DNA of 64,000 nucleotides from Isoetes taiwanensis. Its lineage: Eukaryota; Streptophyta; Lycopodiopsida; Isoetales; Isoetaceae. This document shows, in pieces, positions 38,221 through 50,274 of the stretch (positions are counted from its first letter, which is position 1; each line of letters begins with the position of its first letter). The notes under the pieces were generated by a model, which saw only the letters and a program-made list of their open reading frames with translations, was not told where the DNA came from and searched no databases. A program made the translations under genes and the position numbers. Location of the stretch: positions 25,593,189-25,657,188 of the forward strand of contig JAJEKV010000001.1 of NCBI GenBank assembly GCA_021234155.1. Reading direction: 5' to 3'.

Positions 38221-39127
38221 TTCTTCTCCCCAATGCCATGTAGATTACCTACCCTTCATAATTATAGATTCTCACAGATTTCGAGAGATTGCGCATTTAT
38301 TGTCCCATTTTCACATATTAGAAACAAATAAAAAATATTTATGGCATTAAACCATCGCGACTACGACTAATAACGATGGCTTATTGACATTCACGAGGCA
38401 AAGGAATTTGAATATAAAAAAGTGATGGTTGATGTTGAAAGGAGGGCGCTGATCATATCCATTCCTCATTGAGAATGAAACAAGCTTGAGATGCTCTATC
38501 GGACTTGTTCCCATATATGTAGCGAATACATCTCAAAGAAAAGATGCAAAGAGGTTTGTGGAACCCCCTAACAAAACCATTTAAGCTCATATGGATGCAC
38601 TCAGTACATGCATATACTATGGGTGCATGCACCTCCTAGGGCGCATGCACTTGGTTTTGTTAGAAATGGGATAATTATGAAGTGGACAAGGCATGGAGAA
38701 ATCCCGTAAGCATCCAAGGTAGCTTTCTTCATAGAAACACTGAAAGGGGTGGAGGAAAAATAGTCACCATCCCTCTTAGGGAGATATGATTAATAGCCAT
38801 GCCAAAATAACTTATTGTGTTGAAGAGGAGGAGATAACGTCGATCAAAGAAGTACCCTTTTAAGGAAGGGAAAATGTCCGTGAAGATGCTAACAAATGAC
38901 ATTATACTTTGCAATGCGAACGGTTTATACATTCTTGAAGTACAAAGGTTATGGTGTTTGTGTTTAGATACCTCTTACAAGAAGTCTGTGACTACTTTTC
39001 ACAATAGATTCCTTTAAAAATCTATTGCTATTTAAATTATAGCAAAAATGAGTCTTGAAACTCTTTAAGTAGTAGAAGAACTCTTTGACTAGTTATCCAT
39101 TTGATGACCATTTTTTAAGAAAATATG
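38221..39127. other. Non-coding stretch
   Basis: AT-rich; no gene or repeat recognised. Confidence 0.4.
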
Positions 39128-39697
39128 ATATGTGACACCAAGCGAATAGTACATATGCAACAAAAATGGAACACACTAAATTCGCATCGTGTGATCCACT
39201 TTCTTATTTGTTGTCAAGTTAAAATTAAACACAGGTACCCCTTCTTATTTAATGTTTTACGACCCCAAGTGCATAAAGTTATTAGTCCTTTTCAAAGAGC
39301 ATATCTTTTTTCAAGAAGGATCACATCAAGCGAATAATACAATGCAAAAAAAAAAAAAAATAGAACACAATCATTTCGCATGGTGTGATACGCTTTCTTG
39401 CTTGTTGTCAAATTAAACTTAAACACAAGTACCCCTTCCTATTTGCATCTAAAATACTTTACCAACTCTAGTAGTACATAAAGTTATTAGCCCTTTTCAA
39501 AAAGCAAACACTTTATCAATAAATGAGCACGTCACATATCCACACTTAACTTCAAATAAGACACATATATATTTCTTTTATTAAAAGATAATCAAAGTAA
39601 TTTTACTATAGGAAGTCATCTTTCCAAAAAGATCACACCAAGCGAATTTTGTATAAGCTAAAAGGTTGGAATATACTAAATTCGCATGGTGTGATCC
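39128..39697. mobile_element. Three hairpin MITEs of ~67-85 bp
   Basis: Each unit opens with a form of 'gatcacaccaagcgaat' and closes with its near-complement 'attcgcatggtgtgatc': 39128-39197, 39318-39390 and 39631-39697. Downstream of each is a similar 'ttcttgtttgttgtcaa' phrase, so the duplicated unit may be larger than the hairpin. A fourth hairpin lies at 43296-43362. Confidence 0.65.
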
Positions 39698-39787
39698 ATT
39701 TTCTTGTTTGTTGTCAATAGATAATAACACCAAGTCCCTCATCAATAGTCTCCCATTTGCATATAAAATATGTATCATTCCCCCTTT

Positions 39788-40187
39788 AACCTATAACACA
39801 AACCATTACATTACACGCCTTAAAATTAAATTCCCCCTTAAACCCCCTTTTGTTTGGGTGCATATTCACACGGGGGTGACTCCGGGCAACGAGAGCTGTT
39901 GGATAGGCATATTCACCCCTTATTCCTTAATCTACACCGTACACAAAGTTCCTCATTTGTGGGGTATGGATGTATAGAATTTGTTGTACTGTATAACAAG
40001 ATTTACAAAATACTATAAGATTTCAGGCAATATACTATATGGTGTTGATTTTATACGTGCAAGACATAATTACAGGGGCTCTCACTGCCCTACGTCACCC
40101 CCCGTGTGAATATGCACCCAAACAAAAGGGGGTTTAAGGGGGAATTTAATTTTAAGGCGTGTAATGTAATGGTTTGTGTTATAGGTT
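39788..40187. mobile_element. Foldback/MITE element with ~108-bp inverted arms
   Basis: 39788-39896 and 40078-40187 are inverted copies with few mismatches, including 'aacctataacacaaaccatt' at the outer ends and the 'cccccttaaaccccc' block. The 180-bp centre is non-coding. A single arm with the same centre is found at 2075-2425. Immediately outside the right arm is the palindrome-like 'gccccttcggggcc'. Confidence 0.8.
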
Positions 40188-40199
40188 AAAAAAATTTTT

Positions 40200-41200
40200 G
40201 CCCCTTCGGGGCCAAAAACAAACACAAGTCATTACATTATACAGAAACAAATTGATATTATACAAGGGATTTTTATTTAAAAATATTGAGCATAATGGTC
40301 TATGTAAATTAGTTTAATGGTTGTTTTATGCTAGTTGTTACATTAGAAAAAAATTGGGCCCTTCGGGCCCTAACAAAAGCAATATGTAGGCCAAGAAACC
40401 GGACAATATATCATATTAAACAAAAGCAATATGTAGGCCAAGAAACAGGACAATATAATCATATTATGATAAAGTAAGTGTCACTATTAGCTAGAAAGTA
40501 GACAAAATATCTTTGAGACGAGAAGCAACTAGAAACAAAGGCAACTTTAGTGATGTCCCATTGTTCCAACTTGCCTATCTGTGATTGCTGCTTGAGATGT
40601 TGCAAATGCCCATAATTTATACTGCAAAGGGTTCATATCACAATAAAGAGGACATGGCGTAGGTGCCAGATGATGAGCAGGAAGTTAGTAGCATGAGCAT
40701 CTGTAGCACCGTCAGCATGTCTGCACCTCTCCAGCATCAGCATCGCCAATATATTTGCTTCTCATAGAGACATGAAGAAATGCAAAAAATCGAACATTAA
40801 AAGCTTCATATCTGGACTTCAGAAGGCATGCCACAATTTCCTGCACAAAGATGAAGATGATATTACAATAACATGATGGAAAAAAATGGAATTTCTTCGA
40901 TATGGTAGTATGACTAAAAAAAAGCTTATCGCATGTGAATGATGAAGCATTATTCTTAACATTGGAGCTGTGAGCAAAAAGCAAAAAACAAAAAACAAAA
41001 CCAAAAAACAAAACCACCAAGGACATACACGATGCACTATTTGCTGCATATAATATATTTTTCCAGCTGCTACATGAATGCTTAACATGATAATGATGAT
41101 ATTGGATGGAAGATACATTGATGACATGACCTAGATATGTGTCAAAGACAAGGACATATTTTCACAGACAAGGAAAAGATGCAGGGATTTATCAACAAGT
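40200..41200. other. Non-coding, with short duplicated phrase
   Basis: 'agcaatatgtaggccaagaa' is duplicated at 40378 and 40426. A 'gggcccttcgggccc' palindrome lies at about 40350. Weakly exon-like minus-strand sequence lies at 40850-40712 after a good 'tttgtgcag' acceptor, but I could not join it to a gene. Confidence 0.4.
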
Positions 41201-41211
41201 CCATTTCTTAC

Positions 41212-41359
41212 ATATTCTCTCAAGTCTAGGTATGGACTTGAACTTCCTAGCAGATTGTAAAGGAAAGAGTTTTGTAAATTGATCAGGATCAGTGCAAAGA
41301 GCTAAAGAAACTTGGAGAAATGCAGACTTGAATTCAGGAGTTTGTAGCTTCCAAGGCAT
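41212..41359 (-). other. Candidate coding exon of an unidentified gene
   Basis: The minus strand is open across a 148-base block bounded by 'atcctag' (acceptor-like) and a GTAAG donor. It encodes 'PEFKSAFLQVSLALCTDPDQ' followed by a basic stretch, 'KFKSIPRLER'. The composition looks coding. I do not recognise the family, and a clean in-phase partner exon was not found (41.1-40.7 kb was checked). Confidence 0.3.
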
Positions 41360-41788
41360 CTAGGATAGCATAGAATATTAAAAGAAGGTATGACAAACAT
41401 TTCACATTGAATCTCTGTTTTGGGGCAAAATATTTTCTGGAGTAAAGAGATCTGCAGGATATAAAAAGAGATAGGTACTATCGGCACTACCGGATGCTGC
41501 TAGTGGAGTATTATCTACAAATGGCAATCAAAGATTACTGCTTTAGTTGCAGCACACAGATCTTTCTTTGATTAAATACTAAAGTATCTTCGTCTGCTTT
41601 GGTGTTGCCTGTTGCCACTAAACAGATGTCGAATCCGAAACCCTGGAACCATAATCGTGAAAAGAAAGCAATATAAACATGTAGCATAATAAATCTGCTT
41701 CGGCTGCCTTTTCTCACCTGAACACAAAAGCATACTGTAGCACATAGGAATTGGAACCCTAAGTTGAAGGCCCACTGGAATACCTGAA

Positions 41789-42262
41789 TTGCTTGTAGGA
41801 GCCGATTCTGTGCAGTCGGCCTTGTTGAATTGGTTCAGAGGGAGCCGGAAGGAATTTCGCAGGGGCTGCCTTCCATGGAAAAAAAAACCGCATGAAAACT
41901 GCCTTGCCCCTCAAGAATGGGAATCAAAGCAGATGTCAAGACAGAAAAAACGTGAACAGTTCAATGCATTGTTCAGTTCAGAAAACGTGGCAGATGTGGA
42001 GCTAAATAATGCTGGGACGACACAGACAAATGAAAAGGTCAAGAATCTTGGTCGCCAAACTTGGGATAATGAAGAAAAACAAGAAAAGCAAAATGGTGGC
42101 ATTGATAGAAGAGATGATAAGCGCTCGAAGGCATTGCCAAATGGTGCAGTGTTGATAGAACCCACAGGAGTTCATAGTAAAAGAAAAAGAAAACGCCGGG
42201 GTTTAGATGCTGAGAAACGGAAAGTGAAACGGGTACACCCATACCTTGGAAAAAACTTCTAA
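41789..42262 (+). CDS. Lys/Arg-rich ORF, hypothetical, possibly a terminal exon
   Basis: This 157-codon frame has a likely internal Met at 'MSRQKKREQF'. It is strongly charged and has a nuclear-localisation-like run ('KRKRKRR') near its end. The 'QKKREQFNALFSSENVADVE' segment is helix-prone. I know of no matching domain. It may be the 3' exon of a gene or a chance frame; a nucleolar-type protein would fit the composition but this is speculation. Confidence 0.3.
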   Translation: MLVGADSVQSALLNWFRGSRKEFRRGCLPWKKKPHENCLAPQEWESKQMSRQKKREQFNALFSSENVADVELNNAGTTQTNEKVKNLGRQTWDNEEKQEKQNGGIDRRDDKRSKALPNGAVLIEPTGVHSKRKRKRRGLDAEKRKVKRVHPYLGKNF

Positions 42263-42329
42263 AGAAATGCTTTGGCGCCGGAATGCCATGGAAACTTTGA
42301 ATAGTATGGCACAAACTGCTGAAGCAAGC

Positions 42330-42472
42330 ATCCGGCCGCATCATCCTCCAAATCTGTTTCCACTCCAAATCTGTTTCCACTCTGACATTACTTTTTTGCA
42401 AGAATGCCCTCTGTTTCCACTCCAAACCTGTTTCCACTCTGACATTACTTTTTGCAAGAATGCCCTGAAATG
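42330..42472. repeat. Tandem repeat, ~60-bp period
   Basis: 'tgtttccactctgacattac' followed by 'gcaagaatgccct' occurs twice, with additional partial 'aaatctgtttccactcc' units before it. Non-coding. Confidence 0.8.
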
Positions 42473-44318
42473 CTATCCACGAGGCTTGCATGTTCAGCCC
42501 CTAAATAAAAAGAGGGCTTTTGTTGTGAGCCCTTGGATGTTGGACCATTGAAAAAAAAAAGCTAAATCAACGACTAAGAAATGGTGCACTCTAGATGTAC
42601 GCATTAGTACATCCATTCGAATACGCCATGAAATCTTAGGAAAACCTTTGTGAAAAGCGTACAAAAACACAAAAAAAAACCCCTGTCATTATGCTACATA
42701 TTATGTTTTATGAACTAAACTTTTTCAAAGAGGGTCCCAAAGCAAAATACAAACACTTAATCAATAAGCCAACACTTTACCAACAACCAAAGCTTTATTA
42801 AATAAGATTTTTATATTATTTTATCAAACCTAACAATGTTTACATGTGTGACGCTTTGTGTTAACTGATCCAAAGGCTCACGAAAGCGACATTTTATATA
42901 ATATGTCTGGAGCTTTTGTGTCGTGGCATTAGTAAACACCTCTAATGGAGCAAATATTTTGTAACTCATTTTTTCAACAACCCTGGATGCACGTCTTATC
43001 AAACATTTATTCATTGCAAGGACACCATTCTCATAACTTTGAGGCTGCACAATTCGCTTAAAAGAGGTCATGGGACGACTTTCAAGCTCGGTTCCCACAA
43101 CTTTACAACGTAAAACTAGATGCCCATTGCCCTGAATGTAAGCATGTCTCTTATGTCCATATGTTAGACAACAACGATGCTAGTAATGCTTTTCCCTAGT
43201 CTCAAATCCCCGACATCTGATAAATATAGCCCAAAGAAAAATATTTGATTCAGTGGGTGAATATAAATCAAGAAGAGGGAAGAAAAAAGAAGCAAGGATC
43301 ACATAACGCGAAATCTCACTACACATTTACAAAGTGCATATGCATTTTCGCATGGTGTGATCCATGTATTATTGAGGGTGCAAATTTGCAAATATCCTCC
43401 TCTTCAAATCCCTTCCCCCCCCTCCCTTCCCCTTTTTTTTTTGCAATATACTATCCATAGCATTTATTTTGAACCCTATAGTTCTACCTATTCATTGCGT
43501 ATGAATGTCGTTCCGGCGATGTAACTCCATAGTCACCCTTCGTTAAGGATAGCATTCTCACCCACGAGCCTATGGATAGATATCTTTCCACCGTCATGCC
43601 TTTATTGTTTTGTAAGTGATGAACTGCAGAAGCAATGTAGGAGTACTAGGAGCAATGATGGATGCAATTAGAGATACAGATCAGTCGTTGAATTGTAAGA
43701 ATGAATGGCAAGGAGAAATACGATGAATGGGAAGAGCTGAAAAGTAAGAAAACTTCAGAATGAAAATTTGGGTAGTAAAAACATGGCATGTAACGTACGT
43801 TTGCTTGTCCGCACATCGCCTCGCCGTTGTCGCTTAACTCTATGGTCGCCCCTCACCGATGCTATAACATACTCACCCATGAACCTTTGGAGACATAACC
43901 TCCTACTTCTTGACCTTGAGTGTTCTGTAAATGGGGCAAAAACACAGACACTATTGGAGACTTGGATTCCAAATGAAGAGTGAAGGCGGAGAGGATGCAC
44001 GTAGCGGCGCTAATGTGAACAATGGAAATCTTGGTGCCAAAATTTGATAAGGTGGTTGGTGCATGTGGGCATGTGCACAGTAGGCGGAAAAAATAGCCAT
44101 TATTTTGGTCCGCGATACGATTTTCGAAAAATGCGGGCCATTAATGTGGTTGCAATGAATGCACAAACATGTCCTATGAAATTTTGCCATGTGGATGCCA
44201 AGTAAGCCTGCTCCTCTTTCTACTTGCCAACTAATACTGACTTTGGAAAAAAATGCGCAAACATCATTGGTCGCGAGAAACATGACCTGGAATTCTGGCA
44301 TCCAAGTTATGTGCCATT
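42473..44318. other. Intergenic, with one hairpin MITE (43296-43362)
   Basis: The MITE is a fourth copy of the 'catggtgtgatcc' hairpin family. A diverged ~300-bp repeat ('actctatggtcgcc', 'actcacccatgaacc') occurs near 43520 and 43830. No gene recognised. Confidence 0.5.
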
Positions 44319-47300
44319 TTGAGACCCCAAATCCGCCCTAATGACACTTCGAGCAGGAGACCCGGACAAATTTGTCGCTACTCAGCACAGAGACAGAAGA
44401 GAGGGCAGCCACAGTCCAGAAGACCTTATAGGCAGCCAGGGAGACACAACACGAACATCTCCAGACCCTCCAAGGCAAGCTCAATAATGCACAGGAACAA
44501 GTCTCGACTAACGAAGTGGAGATGGCCTCCAAACTTCAAGGATTGGAGCATAGGACAAACAAGCAGGATCACGAAGTATGAGGGCTGCAAGCCGCAGTCA
44601 CTCAGGAGGCCTACATGCAGAGGCTCATGCGCAGATCCAGCAATGCATGCGCGAGTTGGCAAGGCAAGACAGACTCCAGCAAGAGCTCAGGTCTGAATTG
44701 CAGGGAGAGAAGGCCACTCAGCAAGCTGCAACGACTGCGCCAATGCTACCCCTCCCCGATGGCAACTGGGGGCTCAGCGCAATCAGCAAGCAGCCCTTCG
44801 CATGCAACCAACAACATATGCGGAGACATGAAACATTGCCTCACGACTTAGTGAGCAACAAGAGCAGAATTGTAGGAGACATAATCTGTTAGTCCGAGGC
44901 CTCCCTGAAGTGGAGAGGGAGCACCTCATTGAGCAGCTACACACAGTGGTCCTATCACACATGAGGTTTCATTCCCCCGTACAGATTGCCCGGGCTAGCC
45001 CCCACAATGTTTGGCACTGATACTGCCCATGCATTGTCAAATTCACAGTTTCCGATGCACTGGTAAAAGATGCCATACTATGCCAGCGGTTGAACTTGCG
45101 GGCACCTCAATGTATGCCGATCATAACCTCACCTCTCGACAACAGGAACAACATAGAAGGAAGATACCTCATGTGCGAGCCATTGATTGCACCAGAGGTA
45201 TTGTGGCCCTAGTTCAAGGCAAAGCGCGAGTGTTCAGGCCCACTCAATGCTAACGTTGGGGATGCGATGCATGGAGATGCTAAAACCCCTCAGGGTGCTG
45301 CTGCCACGTCTACTATTCGGGCTCCCAAAGATATTTGCTACACAAAATGTTGAAGTTGATGCTGAGACTAATGCTCCTGCTGCAACCACTTCTGCTCAGC
45401 ATGCGGCTACCGCTTCTACCCCTCCACCCACTACACGTCCTGTTACGCCTCAGGCTGCTACTACTTAATGCTGCCCCCCTTTCTGGTGCTGCTAACCCGG
45501 CCATCAAATCGGGACAGTGCCTGCGTATGGTCTCCTGGAATTGCAGGGGCTTTCCTTTTATTCTACTGGATGCTTATGTGCCATGGGTGAGAGAAAACTC
45601 TTTAGGCAATTCAAGTCACTCCCCTTCCCTCTTGCCTTGGCAGAAGGGAGATAGTCTCAACTCCATTACTGCAGACATGGATCTCATATTTCTTATGGAA
45701 ACTTGGGAACACGCTGGGTACTGGATACCAGACTTAATAGGATGTCAGCACTACTCATTGTTCAACGAGTGCACGGGCAAACGGGACATGGGAATGTTGT
45801 CTGTTACTACCGCACAAATTTGGCACCATCGGTTTCAATGTAGAAGACACAGACACAACCGTTACCTCTCCATCCAAGTGCACAACCGCAGTGGCGATAG
45901 TTTCTTTCTTGCAGTATGCTACTTTCCACACGCAGAGTCCAACGCAGATGTGGATCGGATGGATCCCTATGTCAATCTACATGATGACATACAGTTGTAC
46001 AAGCAGTTGGAAAGAGTTGTGCTGCTAGGATACTTCAATGCACACACGGGAATAGAACAGCTCACGAAATTTGACCCGTTGCCAGAAGACATCCTGCAGC
46101 TCCGCCCTACAGAGACTGCTTGGCTATGAATATCAGCCGATAGCCCCCATCAGATCACGCGACATGGCCGGCAATTGCTTCAGATGCGCAACAGCTTTGA
46201 TTTAGTTATATGCGATGGTTTGTTGCAGTGGCCTCTATCTGCCAGCTACACCAGCATGCAGAAAAATAAGGGAGGCGGCTCTAGTGTTGTGGATTACGTT
46301 CTGATGGTTGAACAAGATCTGTACCTCATCGCCCAGCTCCAAATAGGCACAGATAATAGAGATGAAGAGACTGACTCAGATCACTAGCCACGTTTTCTCC
46401 AAGTGGATGGGTAGTCTGCTTGGACCACATGTGATCCCATCCCCCGATCCTCAGCTATGGCTGGATTACGACCGTGCGGTGACTTATGTCCAGATGCTAG
46501 TACCTGGCCTAGTGGAAATTCCGCAGCTCCCCACACTACAGCAACAGACTGACCAGTTGGTCACGGTGTTTATGACTATCACGAAGAGATGCTTTGGTAG
46601 AAGCAGCCCCGGAAGATCACGAGAACTATAACCTTCCCCTGTAACCAATTGTTTGATGCTGAATGTAGGGAGCTCAAGCATTGGCATCGACATGTCACTG
46701 AACCCGCTCTGCGCCCCCTCACGATCAGATTTTCTCGTCTTTTCGTAAAAGGAAAGAAAGCCAGATACATTGCGAAGCATCATAAGGAAATGTTTTACCT
46801 TCTGAAGAGCATCACATAACATTTTGGAGAAAGCTATTGAGCAAGCCTCTGCAGCCTGCAAGAAATATCAGTCCGGGCCAATGGGTGCAATACTTTCACT
46901 AGCTCTATGATCCTCCTACGATCCAGCTAGAGGTACCTATCCAAAGGGACCTAGCCTTGGAAATCACAGAGGTAGATGTCACTCAAGGCCTACAGCATCT
47001 CGCCAATGGCAAGCAGGCAGACTTGGATGGGATGCAGGCAGAGCTGCTCAAGTGGGCGCGACCACCAATGGTGCCCATCCTGACTGAACTATTCAACAGG
47101 GGCATTACACGAGGATTTTTCCAATAATGGGCCACTAGCAAAGTAGTCCCCATCTACAAGGCAGGAGACCCACACAACCCAGCCAACTACAGGACAATTA
47201 TGGTCAATTCACTATTTGCAAAACTAATAGCCAGCATCCTTGAGCAACGATTGCTGATGTGGGAAGAGAAGGCAGAAGCGCTCACATAGGCAAGATTAAA

Positions 47301-48962
47301 GCCAGACATTCCACCATTGACCACATGTTCATGCTCCAGACTTTGGTTGAGGATAGCAGGAATTGCCATGAGGATCTGTACTGCTGCTTCGTCGACTTTG
47401 CAAATGCCTTTGACACTGTGCCTAGAAAAAAGTACTGGGAAAGACTAAGACAATTGGAAGCCCATGAAGACTCGCAAAATGCAGTATACAGATGCTATGA
47501 GACATGTTTCGGCCGACTGACACTAATAAGACAACCAGTCAATAGTAATATTGGTGTCCGACGGGGATGCCCGCTCTCCCCAACATTGTTTGGTCTCTAC
47601 ATTGACCAACTAGAGGGGTGTCTTGCCGACCACGGGGGTGAGGAGCTCGGCTTGTGGACCAGATTATTAGGCAGCTCAATACGTAGATGATGCAGACCTC
47701 CTAGCCCACACCCCGGATGCCATGCCGCAACACCTCCCTAGATAGTTTAATGAGGGTCAATTTGGCCAAGACTAAGGTCTTGCTTGTCTCATCTTCTCGC
47801 CAGCCAAGACTTCACTCCTTCACTTATCAGGGGCAAAATGTGGAGGTGGTGCATACTTACAAGTACTTAGATTTCCCCGGGACACATCCATTCGATTACA
47901 GGTGACCGCGTATTGGAAGGCACTTTATGCGATGGAGAATAGCAGCTACAAACTGGAGCTATATGACTGGCCCCATCTCTCCCAGTTGTTCAAGGTTCTG
48001 GTGGAACTTGTTCTTTTTGATGGGGTTGAAGTCTGGGGTCCAATCATATCCTCGGCCATGTGAAATGAATTAAAGCAGGTCCAAAATGCCTTTTTGGCAT
48101 GGGCGCTCGAGATGAAAGCCACAGTTCCATATTAGATCCTTCTGTAGGAGCCAGGTTTTTTGCCTCTTCAGCGGGCCGCACTTGACCACCACATTATTTA
48201 CTTCTAGAAGGTGGCCGGTATGGCAATGACTGTCTCCCTAACCTATCTTATATTGTGGCCATAGACCTGTAGCAACTTAAGGCATGCTAGAAGGAGAGAC
48301 AAGCATAGTGGTTCTCCAGATGGGACGTACAAGAGCATAGGTGCATCCAAGTTGAAACTGAAGAGGGCCACCATCAGCTGCAGCAATACCAAGATGCTTG
48401 CTTCCTCAGCAAGCTTTGGGATACTGGTGCCTTGAACATGTTAAGACATCACACTATAAGATCCAGATCAACCCCCATGCTTTCACGTGGTCCATAGCGC
48501 TACCTTCGTACACATTTGCCACGGAAAAAGCGCAAATTGATAGCTTCCATCGCACAGGTGCATATCGGGAGGCTGTGTTGCCAACAGGTTGTTATTGAAG
48601 ATGAAAGCTACACTTTACAGCATTGTCTAGCATTAAGTCACATTCGCACCAGCTATGCTGAGTTGATCCTTCCTAACCAACAGTTGCATGTACTATCGGA
48701 TACAACGGCAGTGGGCTCGCTAGGATCTTATCTCCGGGACATCATGGATGCCCGCACTCAGTTATGTCCTCGGACGATGCACTGAGATACATCATAATGT
48801 ACCTCAGCATACCTATTACTGCCAAGGTGTTTCCCTCGAAAACCCTCTGGGGCTGGGGTTTTTAATCCTAGCAGTAATATACTTGTTGTATTCCTTGTTT
48901 GGGTTCCATACACCAATTGGTCTCGGCAGACGATAAAAATCAATTCAATTCAATTCAATTTT
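44319..48962 (+). mobile_element. Near-full-length LINE (endonuclease + RT), decayed
   Basis: Order on the plus strand: a charged, Gln/Arg-rich ORF1-like region (44319-45250, coiled-coil-like); an endonuclease (45335-46129) starting 'MVSWNCRGF' with 'LMETWEH' and 'LLGYFNAHTG'; then the RT (about 47000-47900) with 'FVDFANAFDTVPRKKYWERL' and 'RRGCPLSPTLFGLYIDQLE'. The catalytic box is displaced by frame changes near 47690 and followed by 'RVNLAKTKVLLVSSSR'. The C-terminal end is 'YLRDIMDARTQLCPRTMH', and the 3' UTR (48831-48962) has the terminal hairpin and an (attca)n tail. Many stops and frame changes make it inactive. It is the best guide to the family found in pieces at 15.5, 16.2, 35.1 and 59.9 kb. 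Confidence 0.88.
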
Positions 48963-49938
48963 TTCCTTTATTTCCCTTCTATAATTCGGTTTTATCTTGT
49001 CAAGAAATCATGAGGCGCCCAAAAATGAATCATATACAAATAGTATTAGATCATCTAAAAACCATGATAGGTGTAGCTTTTTATACAAAAAATTATCATA
49101 TAGAAGAAAACCAGATGTTGTAGTTGTTTGTCAAAAGAAATAGTGGTTCACAACATGGTTAATAATGCCAGTTACTAATACAATCGTGGTTTGCCAAAAT
49201 CATTGTAGTATATGAGACCATTTCAATGTTGCAGTTTATATTGCTAACAATATCCACCAAACATGTTTAATACAAAATATCTTTCCACAGAGGAGACACA
49301 TTCATTATTGTTTGACTACTTTGGTCATAAGTGAGTTAGAGGAGTCATACTTAATGAGAATCTAAGATGTACATGTAGTCTTGCACAAAGAAACATTTTC
49401 TTGCTTTGACTTTTAAACCTATCACCCAGCTTATTCTACCTTTTTTTTCTTTTTGAAAGACATCAGATTTTATTAATCACTCGCAAACAATACATGACAC
49501 AATGCAGAGACAGGAATAAAAACCCAGTGGATAAACAAACCCAACTGAGCAATTGTCCTAAATGTGTATAAGCTTTACATGGCACATTAAACTAGAAGGC
49601 TCGACTCATGTTGCAATAACTAGACTACAAACATTCATGCCTTGAGAAACCCGATACGTGAAATCATTTCCTCACAACTTTCACACGTTGCCAAATGTCT
49701 GAATGCGCATAATTTTAGATGAGCTACATTTTGCCCTCCTATGATATTTGGAAGGATCTGCAAGTGTCTGAAATCCCATAACCACACAATAATTCACCGC
49801 GCCATTGCAATTTATAAAGCAAAACTTTTTGTTAAAACTCCAACTTGACAATTAAAGCATTGATTTGAGAAAAAACTGCTAATTTGAGAATTTTAATCTA
49901 CCTGGCAAAACAAATTTTACTCAATCTAAATGACAATT
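48963..49938. other. Non-coding stretch
   Basis: AT-rich, nothing recognised. Confidence 0.4.
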
Positions 49939-50274
49939 TTAGTGTTCATCCTCATCATCATCCTTATCCTCATTAGCAACCATGTCTCTTAACTGAAAGG
50001 CCATGTTGTCTGGGATCAAACTAGTTGAATGTATCCCTTCAATCATCCATGCAAAGTCAATGGTTTTTAATGGTTTGTATCGAGGCTCGATCATTAGGGT
50101 TGTGCCTCCGATTCTTTTCCCAACAATCGGCGTAACAACCTTCCTATTGATAGGCTCCCACCAAGAGACATATACCTCTTTATAGTGAGGATAATTTGGG
50201 TCTTCTATAGAGTTTTTCTCTGCATAAGCTAACCATGTCTGACAGTTATCAGCTGGCCTCACAAGCAAGAACAT
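49939..50274 (-). CDS. Hypothetical 111-residue ORF with acidic tail
   Basis: It encodes 'WLAYAEKNSIEDPNYPHYKE', 'YVSWWEPINRKVVTPIVGKR' and ends in 'NEDKDDDEDEH'. The central Trp-rich part has a protein-like composition, but no domain is recognised. Sequence upstream (to about 50460) has similar composition with stops. It may be a relic of a larger gene or of a mobile element. Confidence 0.3.
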   Translation of the reverse strand: MFLLVRPADNCQTWLAYAEKNSIEDPNYPHYKEVYVSWWEPINRKVVTPIVGKRIGGTTLMIEPRYKPLKTIDFAWMIEGIHSTSLIPDNMAFQLRDMVANEDKDDDEDEH

